Shown in pieces: positions 1 to 6,222 of a DNA stretch of 10,440 bases. The notes beneath the pieces were generated by a model, which had not been told where the DNA came from, searched no databases, and was given only the letters and a program-made list of their open reading frames with translations. Location of the stretch: assembly GCA_011390055.1 (NCBI GenBank), contig JAABTC010000043.1:1-10440 (forward strand). The letters run 5' to 3'. Position numbers and translations under genes: made by a program. This stretch comes from Burkholderiales bacterium. GTDB taxonomy: Bacteria > Pseudomonadota > Gammaproteobacteria > Burkholderiales > Burkholderiaceae_C. Each line of letters starts with the position of its first letter. Position 1 is the stretch's first letter.

Positions 1-27
1 CAGGGTCGGGCTCATGGCCCGGCCGAG

Positions 28-41
28 GCAATCGGGATGCC
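28..41 (-). promoter_or_regulatory. Possible divergent sigma-54-type promoter at left edge
   Basis: Read on the minus strand this is GGCATC-CCGA-TTGC, with GG and GC exactly 12 bases apart start to start, as in a -24/-12 element. It matches the sigma-54 consensus (TGGCACG-N4-TTGC) less well than the other copies: the first half is GGCATC, not GGCACG. Predicted transcription would start near base 16 and run leftward out of the window, so the gene it would serve cannot be seen. A minus ATG at 15-13 lies almost on the predicted start and has no ribosome binding site, so I do not call a gene there. Confidence 0.3.
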
Positions 42-109
42 GTCGGCGCCCGAGCCATGCAACGGCGACCGGCGCGACGAGGCTGTCCGGTGCCCCAGGG
101 GTGGGTACG

Positions 110-123
110 GGCACAGCACTTGC
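110..123 (+). promoter_or_regulatory. Sigma-54-type -24/-12 promoter of the glycosyltransferase/PAP2 unit
   Basis: The sequence is GGCACA-GCAC-TTGC. The GG at 110-111 and the GC at 122-123 are in the exact register of a sigma-54 promoter. A start about 12 bases beyond would lie near 135, giving a leader of about 18 bases before the GTG at 153. No convincing sigma-70 -35/-10 pair is visible in 1-152. The rest of 1-152 holds no other feature I can support. Confidence rests on the same motif recurring before the other transcription units in this window. Confidence 0.6.
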
Positions 124-152
124 CACAGTAGGGTTTCCCACCGGGCCCCGAC

Positions 153-1352
153 GTGCGCATCGCCTACATCACCGAAACCCATCCGCCGGAGATCAACGGC
201 GTGGCCCTCACGGCCGCGCGGGCGGTGGCCTACCTGCGCGAGGCCGGCCACGCGGTGCAGCTGCTGCGGCCGCGTCAGGCGGGCGAGCCAGCACTGCGCA
301 ACGCACGCGAGTGGCGCAGCCTGGGCGGCCCGATTCCAATGTACGACGACCTGCGCTACGGCTTGGCGAGGCCGCGCCAGTTGCAGCGTGCCTGGAGCCA
401 CGACCGGGGCCGCACCGCCACCGGTTTCGTGCCCGATCTGGTGCATGTGGCCACGCCCGGGCCGCTGGCCTGGGCGGCACTGCGCGCTGCCCGAGGCATG
501 GGACTGCCGACGAGCGCCGACTTCCGCACCAACTTCCACGCCTACAGCCGACACTACGGCCTCGGCTGGCTGGAGCCGGTGGTGCTGGGCTACCTGCGGC
601 GCCTGCATGCGATGGCCGATTGCAATTTCGTGCCGACCCGTGCGTTGGCCCGCGAGTTGGCCGGGCAAGGGTTCGAACGCCTGGCGGTGGTGGGTCGCGG
701 CGTCGATGCGCAGCGTTTCGACCCGCGCTGGCGCGACGCCGCGCTGCGCACGGCCTGGGGCGCGAGCGACGAGGCGCCGGTGCTGCTGTACGTCGGTCGC
801 CTGGCGGCCGAGAAGAACGTCGAGCTGGCCCTTGCGGCGCACCGCCGCTTGCAGGAGCGGCTGCCCGAGGCTCGACTGGTGGTGGTCGGCGACGGACCGT
901 TGCGTGCACGGCTGCAGTCGGCCCACCCCGAAGTGCATTTCGCCGGCGTCCAGCGTGACCAGGCGCTGGCGCGACACTACGCCAGCGCCGACGTTTTCCT
1001 GTTCCCGAGCCTGACCGACACCTTCGGCAACGTCACGCTGGAAGCGCTGGCCAGCGGCCTGTCGGTGGTGGCCTTCGACACCGCGGCCGCTGCCGAGCAT
1101 GTGCGCGAAGGTGTGAGCGGCTGGCTCGCGCCCGTGGAGCCGTCGCGTGTCGATGCCGACACGGCCTTCCACGCCGCGCTCGCGCGCGCCACATCGAACA
1201 TCTGGCGCGCCGATGCGCCACTGCGCCAGGCCGCGCGCGAGGCTGCGCTGCGCGCTGACTGGCCGCGCGTGCTGCAGCGCTTCGAGCAGCGCCTGTGCAG
1301 CACCGCCGATGCAGCGATCACCGGACGCTTCCCGCATGCCGCGCTGGCTTGA
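153..1352 (+). CDS. GT4-family glycosyltransferase (GT-B fold)
   Basis: This 399-residue protein looks like a retaining GT4 glycosyltransferase that moves a sugar from a nucleotide-sugar donor to a lipid or glycan acceptor at the inner membrane face. The N-terminus (MRIAYITETHPPEINGVA) is the first strand and glycine loop of a GT-B fold, which fixes the GTG start at 153 although no clear Shine-Dalgarno precedes it. LYVGRLAAEKN (residues 212-222) is the donor phosphate-binding segment. TDTFGNVTLEALASG contains Asp289 and Glu297, a D-x7-E version of the family's E-x7-E motif. Overall layout is closest to the MgtA/SQD2-like branch (NGV near the start, RTNFHAY mid-domain), so a glycolipid product is plausible, but donor and acceptor cannot be read from sequence. 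Its last 17 bases overlap the PAP2 gene, implying one mRNA. A sigma-54-like element lies just upstream. Confidence 0.9.
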   Translation: MRIAYITETHPPEINGVALTAARAVAYLREAGHAVQLLRPRQAGEPALRNAREWRSLGGPIPMYDDLRYGLARPRQLQRAWSHDRGRTATGFVPDLVHVATPGPLAWAALRAARGMGLPTSADFRTNFHAYSRHYGLGWLEPVVLGYLRRLHAMADCNFVPTRALARELAGQGFERLAVVGRGVDAQRFDPRWRDAALRTAWGASDEAPVLLYVGRLAAEKNVELALAAHRRLQERLPEARLVVVGDGPLRARLQSAHPEVHFAGVQRDQALARHYASADVFLFPSLTDTFGNVTLEALASGLSVVAFDTAAAAEHVREGVSGWLAPVEPSRVDADTAFHAALARATSNIWRADAPLRQAAREAALRADWPRVLQRFEQRLCSTADAAITGRFPHAALA

Positions 1353-1875
1353 CGCCGGGCGCGTGCGCGGCATCGCGCTCGACCGGCGCGGCGCGCGTGC
1401 GCTGCACGACGCGGTCACGCACCGCGGGTTGCGCCGGGCCTTCACGCTGGCCAGCCGGCTCGGCGACGCGCCGATGTGGATCGTGCTGCTGCTCGTGATG
1501 CCGCTGCTCGACCCGGTGAACGGCACCACCGTGGCCCAGCGCATGCTGGTGCTGGGCAGCGTCAACTACCTGCTTTATGTCAGCTTGAAGCGCAGCACGC
1601 GGCGCGAGCGGCCGTTCCAGCAATGCGATGGCATCCTCGCCGGCCTGCCGCCGCCCGATGCCTACAGCTTTCCGAGCGGCCACACGCTGCACACGGTGGC
1701 CTTCGGCGTGTTGTTCACGTCGTTCTATCCGGCCCTGGCGCCCTTGCTGTTCACCTTCGCACTGGCGGTCGGCATGTCGCGTGTGGTGCTGGGGCTGCAT
1801 TACCCCAGCGACGTGGTGATCGGTGCGGGCTTGGGCACCGCGACCGCCAGCCTGTTGCTTTACCTCGACGCCTGA
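1336..1875 (+). CDS. PAP2-family membrane phosphatase
   Basis: This 179-residue protein is a type 2 phosphatidic acid phosphatase (PAP2), a family that removes phosphate from lipid phosphates or undecaprenyl pyrophosphate, usually on the outer face of the inner membrane. All three signature motifs are present: K-x6-RP (Lys85 to Arg92-Pro93), PSGH (113-116) and SR-x5-H-x3-D (Ser148-Arg149, His155, Asp159). Hydrophobic segments lie near 46-59, 66-83, 119-145 and 160-177, fitting the usual compact membrane bundle. I chose ATG 1336 because upstream extensions of this frame run only through the glycosyltransferase gene. The 17-base overlap with that gene suggests translational coupling and a shared pathway, for example glycosylation and dephosphorylation of a lipid carrier; that role is inference. 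Confidence 0.88.
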   Translation: MPRWLDAGRVRGIALDRRGARALHDAVTHRGLRRAFTLASRLGDAPMWIVLLLVMPLLDPVNGTTVAQRMLVLGSVNYLLYVSLKRSTRRERPFQQCDGILAGLPPPDAYSFPSGHTLHTVAFGVLFTSFYPALAPLLFTFALAVGMSRVVLGLHYPSDVVIGAGLGTATASLLLYLDA

Positions 1876-1931
1876 ACGCGTCGTCGCTCGGGCTCTTAGG
1901 CGCACGCGCGGCAAGATTTACCACGCGTGGC

Positions 1932-1945
1932 GGCACGCGACTTGC
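1932..1945 (+). promoter_or_regulatory. Sigma-54-type promoter of the small protein/SDR unit
   Basis: The sequence is GGCACG-CGAC-TTGC, matching all ten specified positions of the sigma-54 core GGCACG-N4-TTGC, with GG and GC 12 bases apart. Predicted start is near 1957, leaving a leader of about 34 bases before ATG 1991. A perfect 10-base palindrome (CCACGCGTGG, 1921-1930) abuts the upstream side and may be chance or an operator. The remaining intergenic bases, 1876-1990, show no clear terminator for the preceding unit. Confidence 0.65.
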
Positions 1946-1990
1946 CTCGTGCTGGGCTCGAACAACGACGCTGCGGCGTGAGAGGACCCC

Positions 1991-2494
1991 ATGGCGCGAG
2001 AAGAGAACACCAGTTTCGGCGTCTTCAAACCGATCGGCCATGTGGTGATCTCGGTGCCCGACGCGCCGAGCGCGGAGCGGGCCGCCTTGGCGGTGACCCA
2101 AGCCGGCGTGCCGACTGGCGCGATCCACCGTTTCACCGACCGCGAGATGATCTCGCAGATCGACCAAGACATGCAGCAGGCCAGCCCGCTGGCTTCGATC
2201 GGGCAGGAGATGAACCTGATCAAGGCGCACCGCGACCTCGCCGAGCGCGGCTACCACTGGCTGGTGGTGCGTGCCGACGACGACGACCAGGCGCGTGCCA
2301 TCGCGCAGGCGGCCGAAAGCTGCGGTGCCGAGCGGGCCCAGCATTACGGGCGCTTCATCATCGAGGAGTTGATCGACCGGGACACCGGTTTGAACCAGGT
2401 CGGCGAGTCGCCCGATCGCGGCCTCGACGCCCAGACCCTGTCGGGCGAGGAAGGCGACGCGGTGGAACCGGCGTCGCGCAGGAACCCGAGGTGA
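1991..2494 (+). CDS. Conserved small protein of unknown function, stress context
   Basis: This 167-residue soluble protein has no signal peptide or membrane segment. ATG 1991 follows AGAGGA (1981-1986) at good spacing. The body alternates strand and helix: FGVFKPIGHVVISVP (9-23), a helix rich in Ala and Glu, then residues 71-76 (ASIGQE), and YHWLVVRADDDDQARAIAQ (89-107), ending at GRFIIEELID. This two-repeat alpha/beta look loosely resembles the YflT/GSP17M stress-protein type, but I would not assign it there without a profile search. From memory, similar proteins of this length in Burkholderiales carry only hypothetical annotations. The C-terminal 40 residues are polar and probably disordered. 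It sits 5 bases before the dehydrogenase gene, so the two are almost certainly co-transcribed. Confidence 0.82.
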   Translation: MAREENTSFGVFKPIGHVVISVPDAPSAERAALAVTQAGVPTGAIHRFTDREMISQIDQDMQQASPLASIGQEMNLIKAHRDLAERGYHWLVVRADDDDQARAIAQAAESCGAERAQHYGRFIIEELIDRDTGLNQVGESPDRGLDAQTLSGEEGDAVEPASRRNPR

Positions 2495-2499
2495 ACCCC

Positions 2500-3486
2500 A
2501 TGGCGCCCGGGCCCGACGCCACCTTGCAGAGCCAGCGCGAGATCCAGCGCGAGCAGGATGCGCGCGACGCGGCTGCGCCGCAGGGCGCGGGCACGGCGGA
2601 CGCATCGGAGCAGGCTGTGCAGGCCGGTGCGCGCCCGCATCCGGTGCAACTCCCGGCACAGCATCTCGAGAAGCCCGGCCTCGAGGCCGACCTGCAGCTA
2701 CGGCCCCAGTTCCTCGCGCCAGACTACCGCGGCAGCGGCAAGCTCGAAGGGTTCGCCGCCCTGGTGACCGGTGCCGACTCGGGCATCGGCCGCGCGGTGG
2801 CGGTGCTGTTCGCGCGCGAAGGCGCCGACGTGGCGGTGGCTTTCCACTCCTCGGTGCGTGACGCCGAGGAAACCCGGCGCTGTGTCGAGGCCGAGGGCCG
2901 CCGCTGCCTGCTGCTGCAGGGCGACGTGAAGGACCGTGCCTGGTGCGACGCGGCGGTCGCGCAGACCGTGGCCGAGTTCGGCCGGCTCGACGTGCTGGTC
3001 AACAACGCGGCGTTCCAGGAGCATGCGAAGGACCTGGCCGATCTGGATGACCGACGCATCTTCGAAACGCTCGACACCAACATCGGCGGCTACCTGCGCA
3101 TGGCGCGCGCGGCCTTGCCGCATCTGAAGTCGGGCTCTTCGATCATCAACACCGGGTCGGTCACCGGCCTGCAGGGCAGCAAGCATCTGATCGACTACGC
3201 GGCGACCAAGGGCGCGATCCACGCGTTGACCAAATCGCTGGCCAGCAACCTGATCGACCGAGGCATCCGCGTCAATGCGGTGGCACCCGGGCCGGTCTGG
3301 ACGCCGCTGAACCCGGCCGACAAGGCCGCCGACGACGTCGCGAAGTTCGGCCGCGACACCGACATGAAACGCGTCGCCCAGCCTGAAGAGCTGTCGCCGG
3401 CGTACGTGTTCCTCGCCTCGCCGGTGTGCTCGGGTTACATCACGGGCATCGTGCTGCCGATCACGGGGAGCGTCGGCGCCATCTGA
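2500..3486 (+). CDS. SDR-family oxidoreductase (YghA / general stress protein 39-like)
   Basis: This 328-residue protein is a classical short-chain dehydrogenase/reductase, an NAD(P)-dependent carbonyl/alcohol oxidoreductase. The Rossmann fold shows TGADSGIG (90-97) for cofactor binding and NNAA (168-171). The catalytic tetrad is Asn194, Ser220, Tyr233 and Lys237 (YAATK), with the usual 13-residue Ser-Tyr spacing. An 80-residue polar N-terminal extension before the fold, including PGLEADLQLRPQF and DYRGSGKLEG, is typical of the YghA/YdaD (GSP39) subgroup and not of minimal 250-residue SDRs. ATG 2500 is preceded by GAGGTG at suitable spacing; the frame stays open upstream only over the preceding gene. 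The end (GIVLPITGSVGAI) differs from the usual VxGG-type tail. Substrate is unknown. Confidence 0.9.
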   Translation: MAPGPDATLQSQREIQREQDARDAAAPQGAGTADASEQAVQAGARPHPVQLPAQHLEKPGLEADLQLRPQFLAPDYRGSGKLEGFAALVTGADSGIGRAVAVLFAREGADVAVAFHSSVRDAEETRRCVEAEGRRCLLLQGDVKDRAWCDAAVAQTVAEFGRLDVLVNNAAFQEHAKDLADLDDRRIFETLDTNIGGYLRMARAALPHLKSGSSIINTGSVTGLQGSKHLIDYAATKGAIHALTKSLASNLIDRGIRVNAVAPGPVWTPLNPADKAADDVAKFGRDTDMKRVAQPEELSPAYVFLASPVCSGYITGIVLPITGSVGAI

Positions 3487-3494
3487 TCGATGGG

Positions 3495-3518
3495 AACGGC
3501 CGGCGCGCGCCGGCCGTT
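3495..3518. terminator. Perfect 24-base palindrome, likely bidirectional terminator
   Basis: A perfect GC-rich inverted repeat, two 12-base arms (AACGGCCGGCGC and its complement) with no spacer, lies in the 37-base gap between the stop codons of the convergent dehydrogenase and hemerythrin genes. As RNA it would fold into a hairpin with a GCGC loop from either strand. Each arm starts with AA and ends with TT, but there is no long U tract, so termination efficiency is uncertain. Confidence 0.65.
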
Positions 3519-3523
3519 GGAAC

Positions 3524-4117
3524 TCAGAGCTGGTGATCGCGTTTGCGGCGCATGCGGTTGACCAGCATCGTGCCGGCGACCAGGACACCCACGGTCGCCA
3601 GCGCGGTCTTGCCCGGCGCAGCCTTGACCAGGTTGACGGCCAGCTCGCCGGCGCGCGGCTTGGCCAGCTCGAGCCGGCGCGCGGTCATTTCGGCACCGAG
3701 TTCGGACAGACGCTCCTTGCCGAGCGCCTTCTCGGCAGCAGGCAGCAGCTGGGTCTCTTCGTCGGCGACGTGGTGCATCACCGCGTTCATCAACTCGAAG
3801 ATCGCATCGCTCGGCTGCTCGCCGTCGGTGTCGGACGCGCGCACGCGCTCGATCAGGCGACGCATCTCGTCGTGCTCGGGCACGCTCTTGTCGAGCGCGG
3901 GCGAAGCGACGCCGGCCTTGCGCAAGGCCGGGTAGAAGATTTCTTCCTCGAGCTGGGCGTGGATTTCGAGTGCGGCGCAGATGCTGCGCAACACACCGCT
4001 GCGCACGGTGGCGCTGGTGTCGGGATCGAGCTTGTGGAACTGGGCCAGCACATGGCTGTGGTCCATGCGGATCATGCGCGCGGCGGTCGGGGACAACTTG
4101 CTGACGATGGGGTTCAT
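3524..4117 (-). CDS. Hemerythrin HHE domain protein with hydrophobic C-terminal tail
   Basis: This 197-residue protein carries a hemerythrin-like four-helix HHE domain that would bind a non-heme diiron centre and could sense or scavenge oxygen, NO or peroxide. Candidate ligands in order are His20 or His22 (DHSHVLAQFH), His53 and Glu57 (HAQLE), His82 (PEHDEM), and His115/His116 with Glu120 (HHVADE). After a basic linker there is a hydrophobic stretch at about 172-187 followed by NRMRRKR, which suggests C-terminal anchoring with the domain in the cytoplasm; at about 16 residues it is short for a membrane helix. I start at 4117 because GAGGA precedes that ATG and the domain begins just after; a longer frame to 4249 crosses the promoter. 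It diverges from the DUF883 operon and has its own sigma-54-like element. Ligands were assigned by eye. Confidence 0.87.
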   Translation of the reverse strand: MNPIVSKLSPTAARMIRMDHSHVLAQFHKLDPDTSATVRSGVLRSICAALEIHAQLEEEIFYPALRKAGVASPALDKSVPEHDEMRRLIERVRASDTDGEQPSDAIFELMNAVMHHVADEETQLLPAAEKALGKERLSELGAEMTARRLELAKPRAGELAVNLVKAAPGKTALATVGVLVAGTMLVNRMRRKRDHQL

Positions 4118-4157
4118 GGCATTCCTCGGTAGGTTTTGATGGCAACGACGCAGTCCA

Positions 4158-4171
4158 GCAACGTCCGTGCC
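4158..4171 (-). promoter_or_regulatory. Sigma-54-type promoter of the hemerythrin gene
   Basis: Read on the minus strand this is GGCACG-GACG-TTGC followed by T, matching every core position of the sigma-54 consensus including the A/T after TTGC. GG and GC are in exact register. Predicted start is near 4146, a leader of about 29 bases before the ATG at 4117. It is the best consensus match in the window. Confidence 0.68.
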
Positions 4172-4175
4172 CGGG

Positions 4176-4205
4176 TCGGCCTGCGCTACGCTTGCGCTTG
4201 GCCGA
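4176..4205. repeat. Inverted repeat between the divergent promoters
   Basis: TCGGCC (4176-4181) and GGCCGA (4200-4205) form exact 6-base arms around an 18-base spacer. The arms extend inward imperfectly to GCGC on each side (4183-4186 and 4194-4197, the latter GCGC from 4194). It lies midway between the two divergent sigma-54-like elements, where an activator shared by both directions could bind. Activators of sigma-54 usually bind further upstream, and GC-rich DNA produces such dyads by chance, so this is tentative. Confidence 0.3.
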
Positions 4206-4214
4206 ATTGGCGCG

Positions 4215-4228
4215 GGCGCGCCGCTTGC
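4215..4228 (+). promoter_or_regulatory. Candidate sigma-54-type promoter of the DUF883 operon
   Basis: The sequence is GGCGCG-CCGC-TTGC, with the correct GG-N10-GC spacing but G in place of the conserved A. Predicted start is near 4240, about 27 bases before ATG 4267. It is weaker than the other plus-strand copies and lies in a GC-rich tract, so position relative to the gene is the main support. Confidence 0.42.
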
Positions 4229-4266
4229 CCAACGCGACCATCCATCCACAACCCAGGGAGCCCCGA

Positions 4267-4635
4267 ATGGCCACCAACGAGAATCCGTTTCCTTCGTCCA
4301 CCGATGCCATGCCCGGTGCGTCCGGCTCGCTGGGCCTGTCCGGCAGCAGCAGCACGCTGGCTTCGTCTTCGACGCCGAACGACATGTTGAACAAGGTCGT
4401 CGAGAAGGCGCATGCCACGATCGACCGGCTGGCCGAGACCGCAGCGCCCCACGTGCAGCGTCTGAGCGAGGGTGCGTCCTCGGCCAGCGAGGTGCTGCAC
4501 GACCGTGCCGGCCAGGCGCGCGAGCTGGGTGACGAGTGGACGCAGAGCCTGCGCAACACCGTGCGCGAAAACCCGCTCGCCACGGTGGCTGCCGCGGTGG
4601 CGCTGGGCGTGATCATCGCCAAGCTGAGCCGCTGA
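4267..4635 (+). CDS. DUF883 (ElaB/YqjD-like) membrane-anchored protein
   Basis: This 122-residue protein matches the DUF883 pattern: a polar, Ser-rich N-terminus, an amphipathic helical middle (DMLNKVVEKAHATIDRLAE and onward, about 39-98), and a C-terminal membrane helix introduced by VRENP (99-103) and running to IIAKLSR at the end. In E. coli the relatives ElaB and YqjD are inner-membrane proteins made in stationary phase, and YqjD has been reported to associate with ribosomes; whether that holds here is unknown. ATG 4267 follows AGGGAG. The upstream frame to 4192 crosses the promoter and is not used. It is 4 bases ahead of the next gene, so the two form an operon like enterobacterial yqjD-yqjE. 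Confidence 0.85.
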   Translation: MATNENPFPSSTDAMPGASGSLGLSGSSSTLASSSTPNDMLNKVVEKAHATIDRLAETAAPHVQRLSEGASSASEVLHDRAGQARELGDEWTQSLRNTVRENPLATVAAAVALGVIIAKLSR

Positions 4636-4639
4636 GACC

Positions 4640-5176
4640 ATGGTGGCCCACGCCGCGCAGCCGACACCCGGCCCTGCCGACCAGGGCTTCCCCGAGCCCC
4701 AGAGTGCCGAGGAACGCGCGGCCGCCGGCGCGCGCGGGCCCTCGGCCGCGAACGACGGCGCTCCCCACCAGGCCGCCGGCGAGCAGCCTGAAGGCCTGTT
4801 CGAAAGCTTGCTGGCGCTGGTCAAGGATCTGCCGGCGCTGGTCAGCGACCGGGTCGATCTGCTGTCGCTCGAGCTGAAGCGAGCCGGCCGTGCGCTGGCG
4901 CAGATCCTGGTGCTGGTCGTCGCCGGGGCCATCCTGGGCATCACCGCCTGGTTGGTCCTGTGGGGCGCGATCGTCGTCGGGCTGGTGGCGCTCGGCTTGC
5001 CGTTGGCACTGACGCTGTTCCTGGTGCTGGCGATCAACATCGGCGCGGCCGTCTGGGCTCTGATGCGGGTGCGCAGGCTGGTGCCCATGCTCGGTCTGCC
5101 CGCCACACGCCGGCACCTGATGGTGAGTCCGTCGCCAACGCCGTCCGCCGGTGCGCCCGACCCGGGAGCGCCTTGA
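4640..5176 (+). CDS. DUF1469 / holin-3_6-like membrane protein (YqjE type)
   Basis: This 178-residue protein has a disordered N-terminus (1-50), an amphipathic helix with SDRVDLLSLELKRAG (69-83), and two adjacent membrane helices at roughly 86-110 and 115-142, followed by a basic patch RVRRL and a Pro-rich tail. This is the layout of the DUF1469 / phage holin superfamily III proteins represented by E. coli YqjE. The phage-holin name comes from family similarity only; the DUF883 neighbour shows it is the chromosomal envelope-stress version. ATG 4640 starts 4 bases after the DUF883 stop, with only a weak ribosome binding site (TGAGA), suggesting translational coupling. Confidence 0.83.
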   Translation: MVAHAAQPTPGPADQGFPEPQSAEERAAAGARGPSAANDGAPHQAAGEQPEGLFESLLALVKDLPALVSDRVDLLSLELKRAGRALAQILVLVVAGAILGITAWLVLWGAIVVGLVALGLPLALTLFLVLAINIGAAVWALMRVRRLVPMLGLPATRRHLMVSPSPTPSAGAPDPGAP

Positions 5177-5227
5177 GCGCCGCTGCACTTCCATTTGCCC
5201 GCTGCCTCGCCCGCTGCCACCCACGAC

Positions 5228-6187
5228 ATGACTGCCACGACGCTGAACCCACCCGAGCCCGCCACCGTCGCCCCGGTGCCCGCCAGCCTGAAGCGCTCGC
5301 AGGCCGAGGACGATGACCTCGATGCGCGCATCCGCCAGACCGAGCAACGGTTGGTGCTGCGCGAGGAGAACATGCGCCGCCGTTTGGGGTCTTTCACCGG
5401 GCGGTTGAAAGACGTGGCCCAACCCAAGCGCCTGCTGGCACCGGCCCTCGGTGTCGGCCTGGCGGGTGCCGCGTTGTGGTGGATGTTGCGCAACCCCTCC
5501 AGCACGCCGCGTCGGGCGGCCGCGGCGCACGGCGCCGATGCCCAGGCGCCGGCTCGCCGCGGCGAAATGCCCTGGGTGCGCATGGTGGCCTTCATCTGGC
5601 CGCTGTTGCCCGAGCACTGGCGCTCCAAGGTCAGCCCCGCGACGGCCAGCACGGTCGTGGCGCTCGGCCTGCCCCTGGCCGAGCGGGTGCTCGGCGGCGG
5701 CACCCGGCCAGCGCTGCAGACGATGCGGCATGTCGAGCTGACGCGCTTCGCTGGCCGCTGGTACGAAGTGGCGCGGCTGCCGATGTTCTTCGAGGCGGCC
5801 TGCGAGGGTCAGCCGACCGCGCATTACGCGCCGCAGATGGACGGCAGCATCGACGTCGTCAACCGCTGCCCGGTCGGCAAGGGCGAGGTCACCGAGGTCA
5901 CCGGTGTGGCCGAGCCGGTGGCCGGCAGCGGCGGCGGCAAGCTCAAGATCAGTCTGTGGCCGGCCTGGCTGCGCTGGCTGCCGATGGCCTGGGCCGACTA
6001 CTGGATCGTGCACGTGGATGCGGACTACAGCGAGGCGCTGGTCGGCAGCCCGAGCCGCAATTTTTGCTGGCTGCTGTCGCGACGCCGCAGCCTGCCGCGC
6101 GAACGCATGCTGGCGCTGGTCGAGATCGCACGCGACCAGGGCTTTGCGGTCGACAAGCTGCGCTTCGTGGAACCCCGGTCGTCCTGA
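5228..6187 (+). CDS. Membrane-segment protein with C-terminal lipocalin domain
   Basis: This 319-residue protein joins two parts. The N-terminal part has a charged, probably coiled-coil stretch (about 28-62, DLDARIRQTEQRLVLREEN), a hydrophobic segment (70-87) and a linker; in position it takes the place of the YqjK/DUF3618-type gene that often follows DUF883-DUF1469 pairs. The C-terminal part (about 168-316) is a bacterial lipocalin of the Blc type: G-x-W in FAGRWYEVARLP (174-185), then YWIVHVDADYSEALVGSP (258-275), NFCWLLSR (278-285) and a final amphipathic helix. Cys192 and Cys214 could form a disulfide. Blc relatives are normally outer-membrane lipoproteins of about 170-180 residues; no lipobox is present here. 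Hydrophobic stretches at 116-127 and 140-157 leave the topology uncertain. ATG 5228 is preferred; a TTG at 5195 would add 11 residues. Neither has a good ribosome binding site. Confidence 0.83.
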   Translation: MTATTLNPPEPATVAPVPASLKRSQAEDDDLDARIRQTEQRLVLREENMRRRLGSFTGRLKDVAQPKRLLAPALGVGLAGAALWWMLRNPSSTPRRAAAAHGADAQAPARRGEMPWVRMVAFIWPLLPEHWRSKVSPATASTVVALGLPLAERVLGGGTRPALQTMRHVELTRFAGRWYEVARLPMFFEAACEGQPTAHYAPQMDGSIDVVNRCPVGKGEVTEVTGVAEPVAGSGGGKLKISLWPAWLRWLPMAWADYWIVHVDADYSEALVGSPSRNFCWLLSRRRSLPRERMLALVEIARDQGFAVDKLRFVEPRSS

Positions 6188-6191
6188 AACT

Positions 6192-6205
6192 GCCGCAGGG
6201 GCGGC
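6192..6205 (+). terminator. Weak hairpin after the lipocalin gene
   Basis: GCCGC (6192-6196) and GCGGC (6201-6205) can pair across an AGGG loop just past the stop codon. The stem is only 5 base pairs and has no U tract, so it may be a minor terminator or chance in GC-rich DNA. Confidence 0.22.
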
Positions 6206-6222
6206 CGCTGGCGTTCGTTGCC

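Noticed and set aside
13..15. A minus-strand ATG at 15-13 as the start of a divergent gene.
   Set aside because: Only five codons are visible, there is no ribosome binding site, and it falls on the predicted transcription start.
12..1565. A 517-residue open frame on the minus strand opposite the glycosyltransferase.
   Set aside because: The plus strand has clear GT4 and PAP2 motifs; the minus translation has no family features.
1927..2499. An N-terminal extension of the SDR frame upstream of 2500.
   Set aside because: It lies over the 1991-2494 gene in another frame, is Arg-rich, and a good ribosome binding site precedes ATG 2500.
4118..4249. A 44-residue N-terminal extension of the minus-strand hemerythrin.
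   Set aside because: It crosses the divergent promoter region, reads as non-conserved sequence, and ATG 4117 has a GAGGA ribosome binding site.
4640..5176. Holin similarity as a sign of a prophage.
   Set aside because: No endolysin, integrase or structural phage gene is near. DUF1469 proteins next to DUF883 genes are normal chromosomal membrane proteins.
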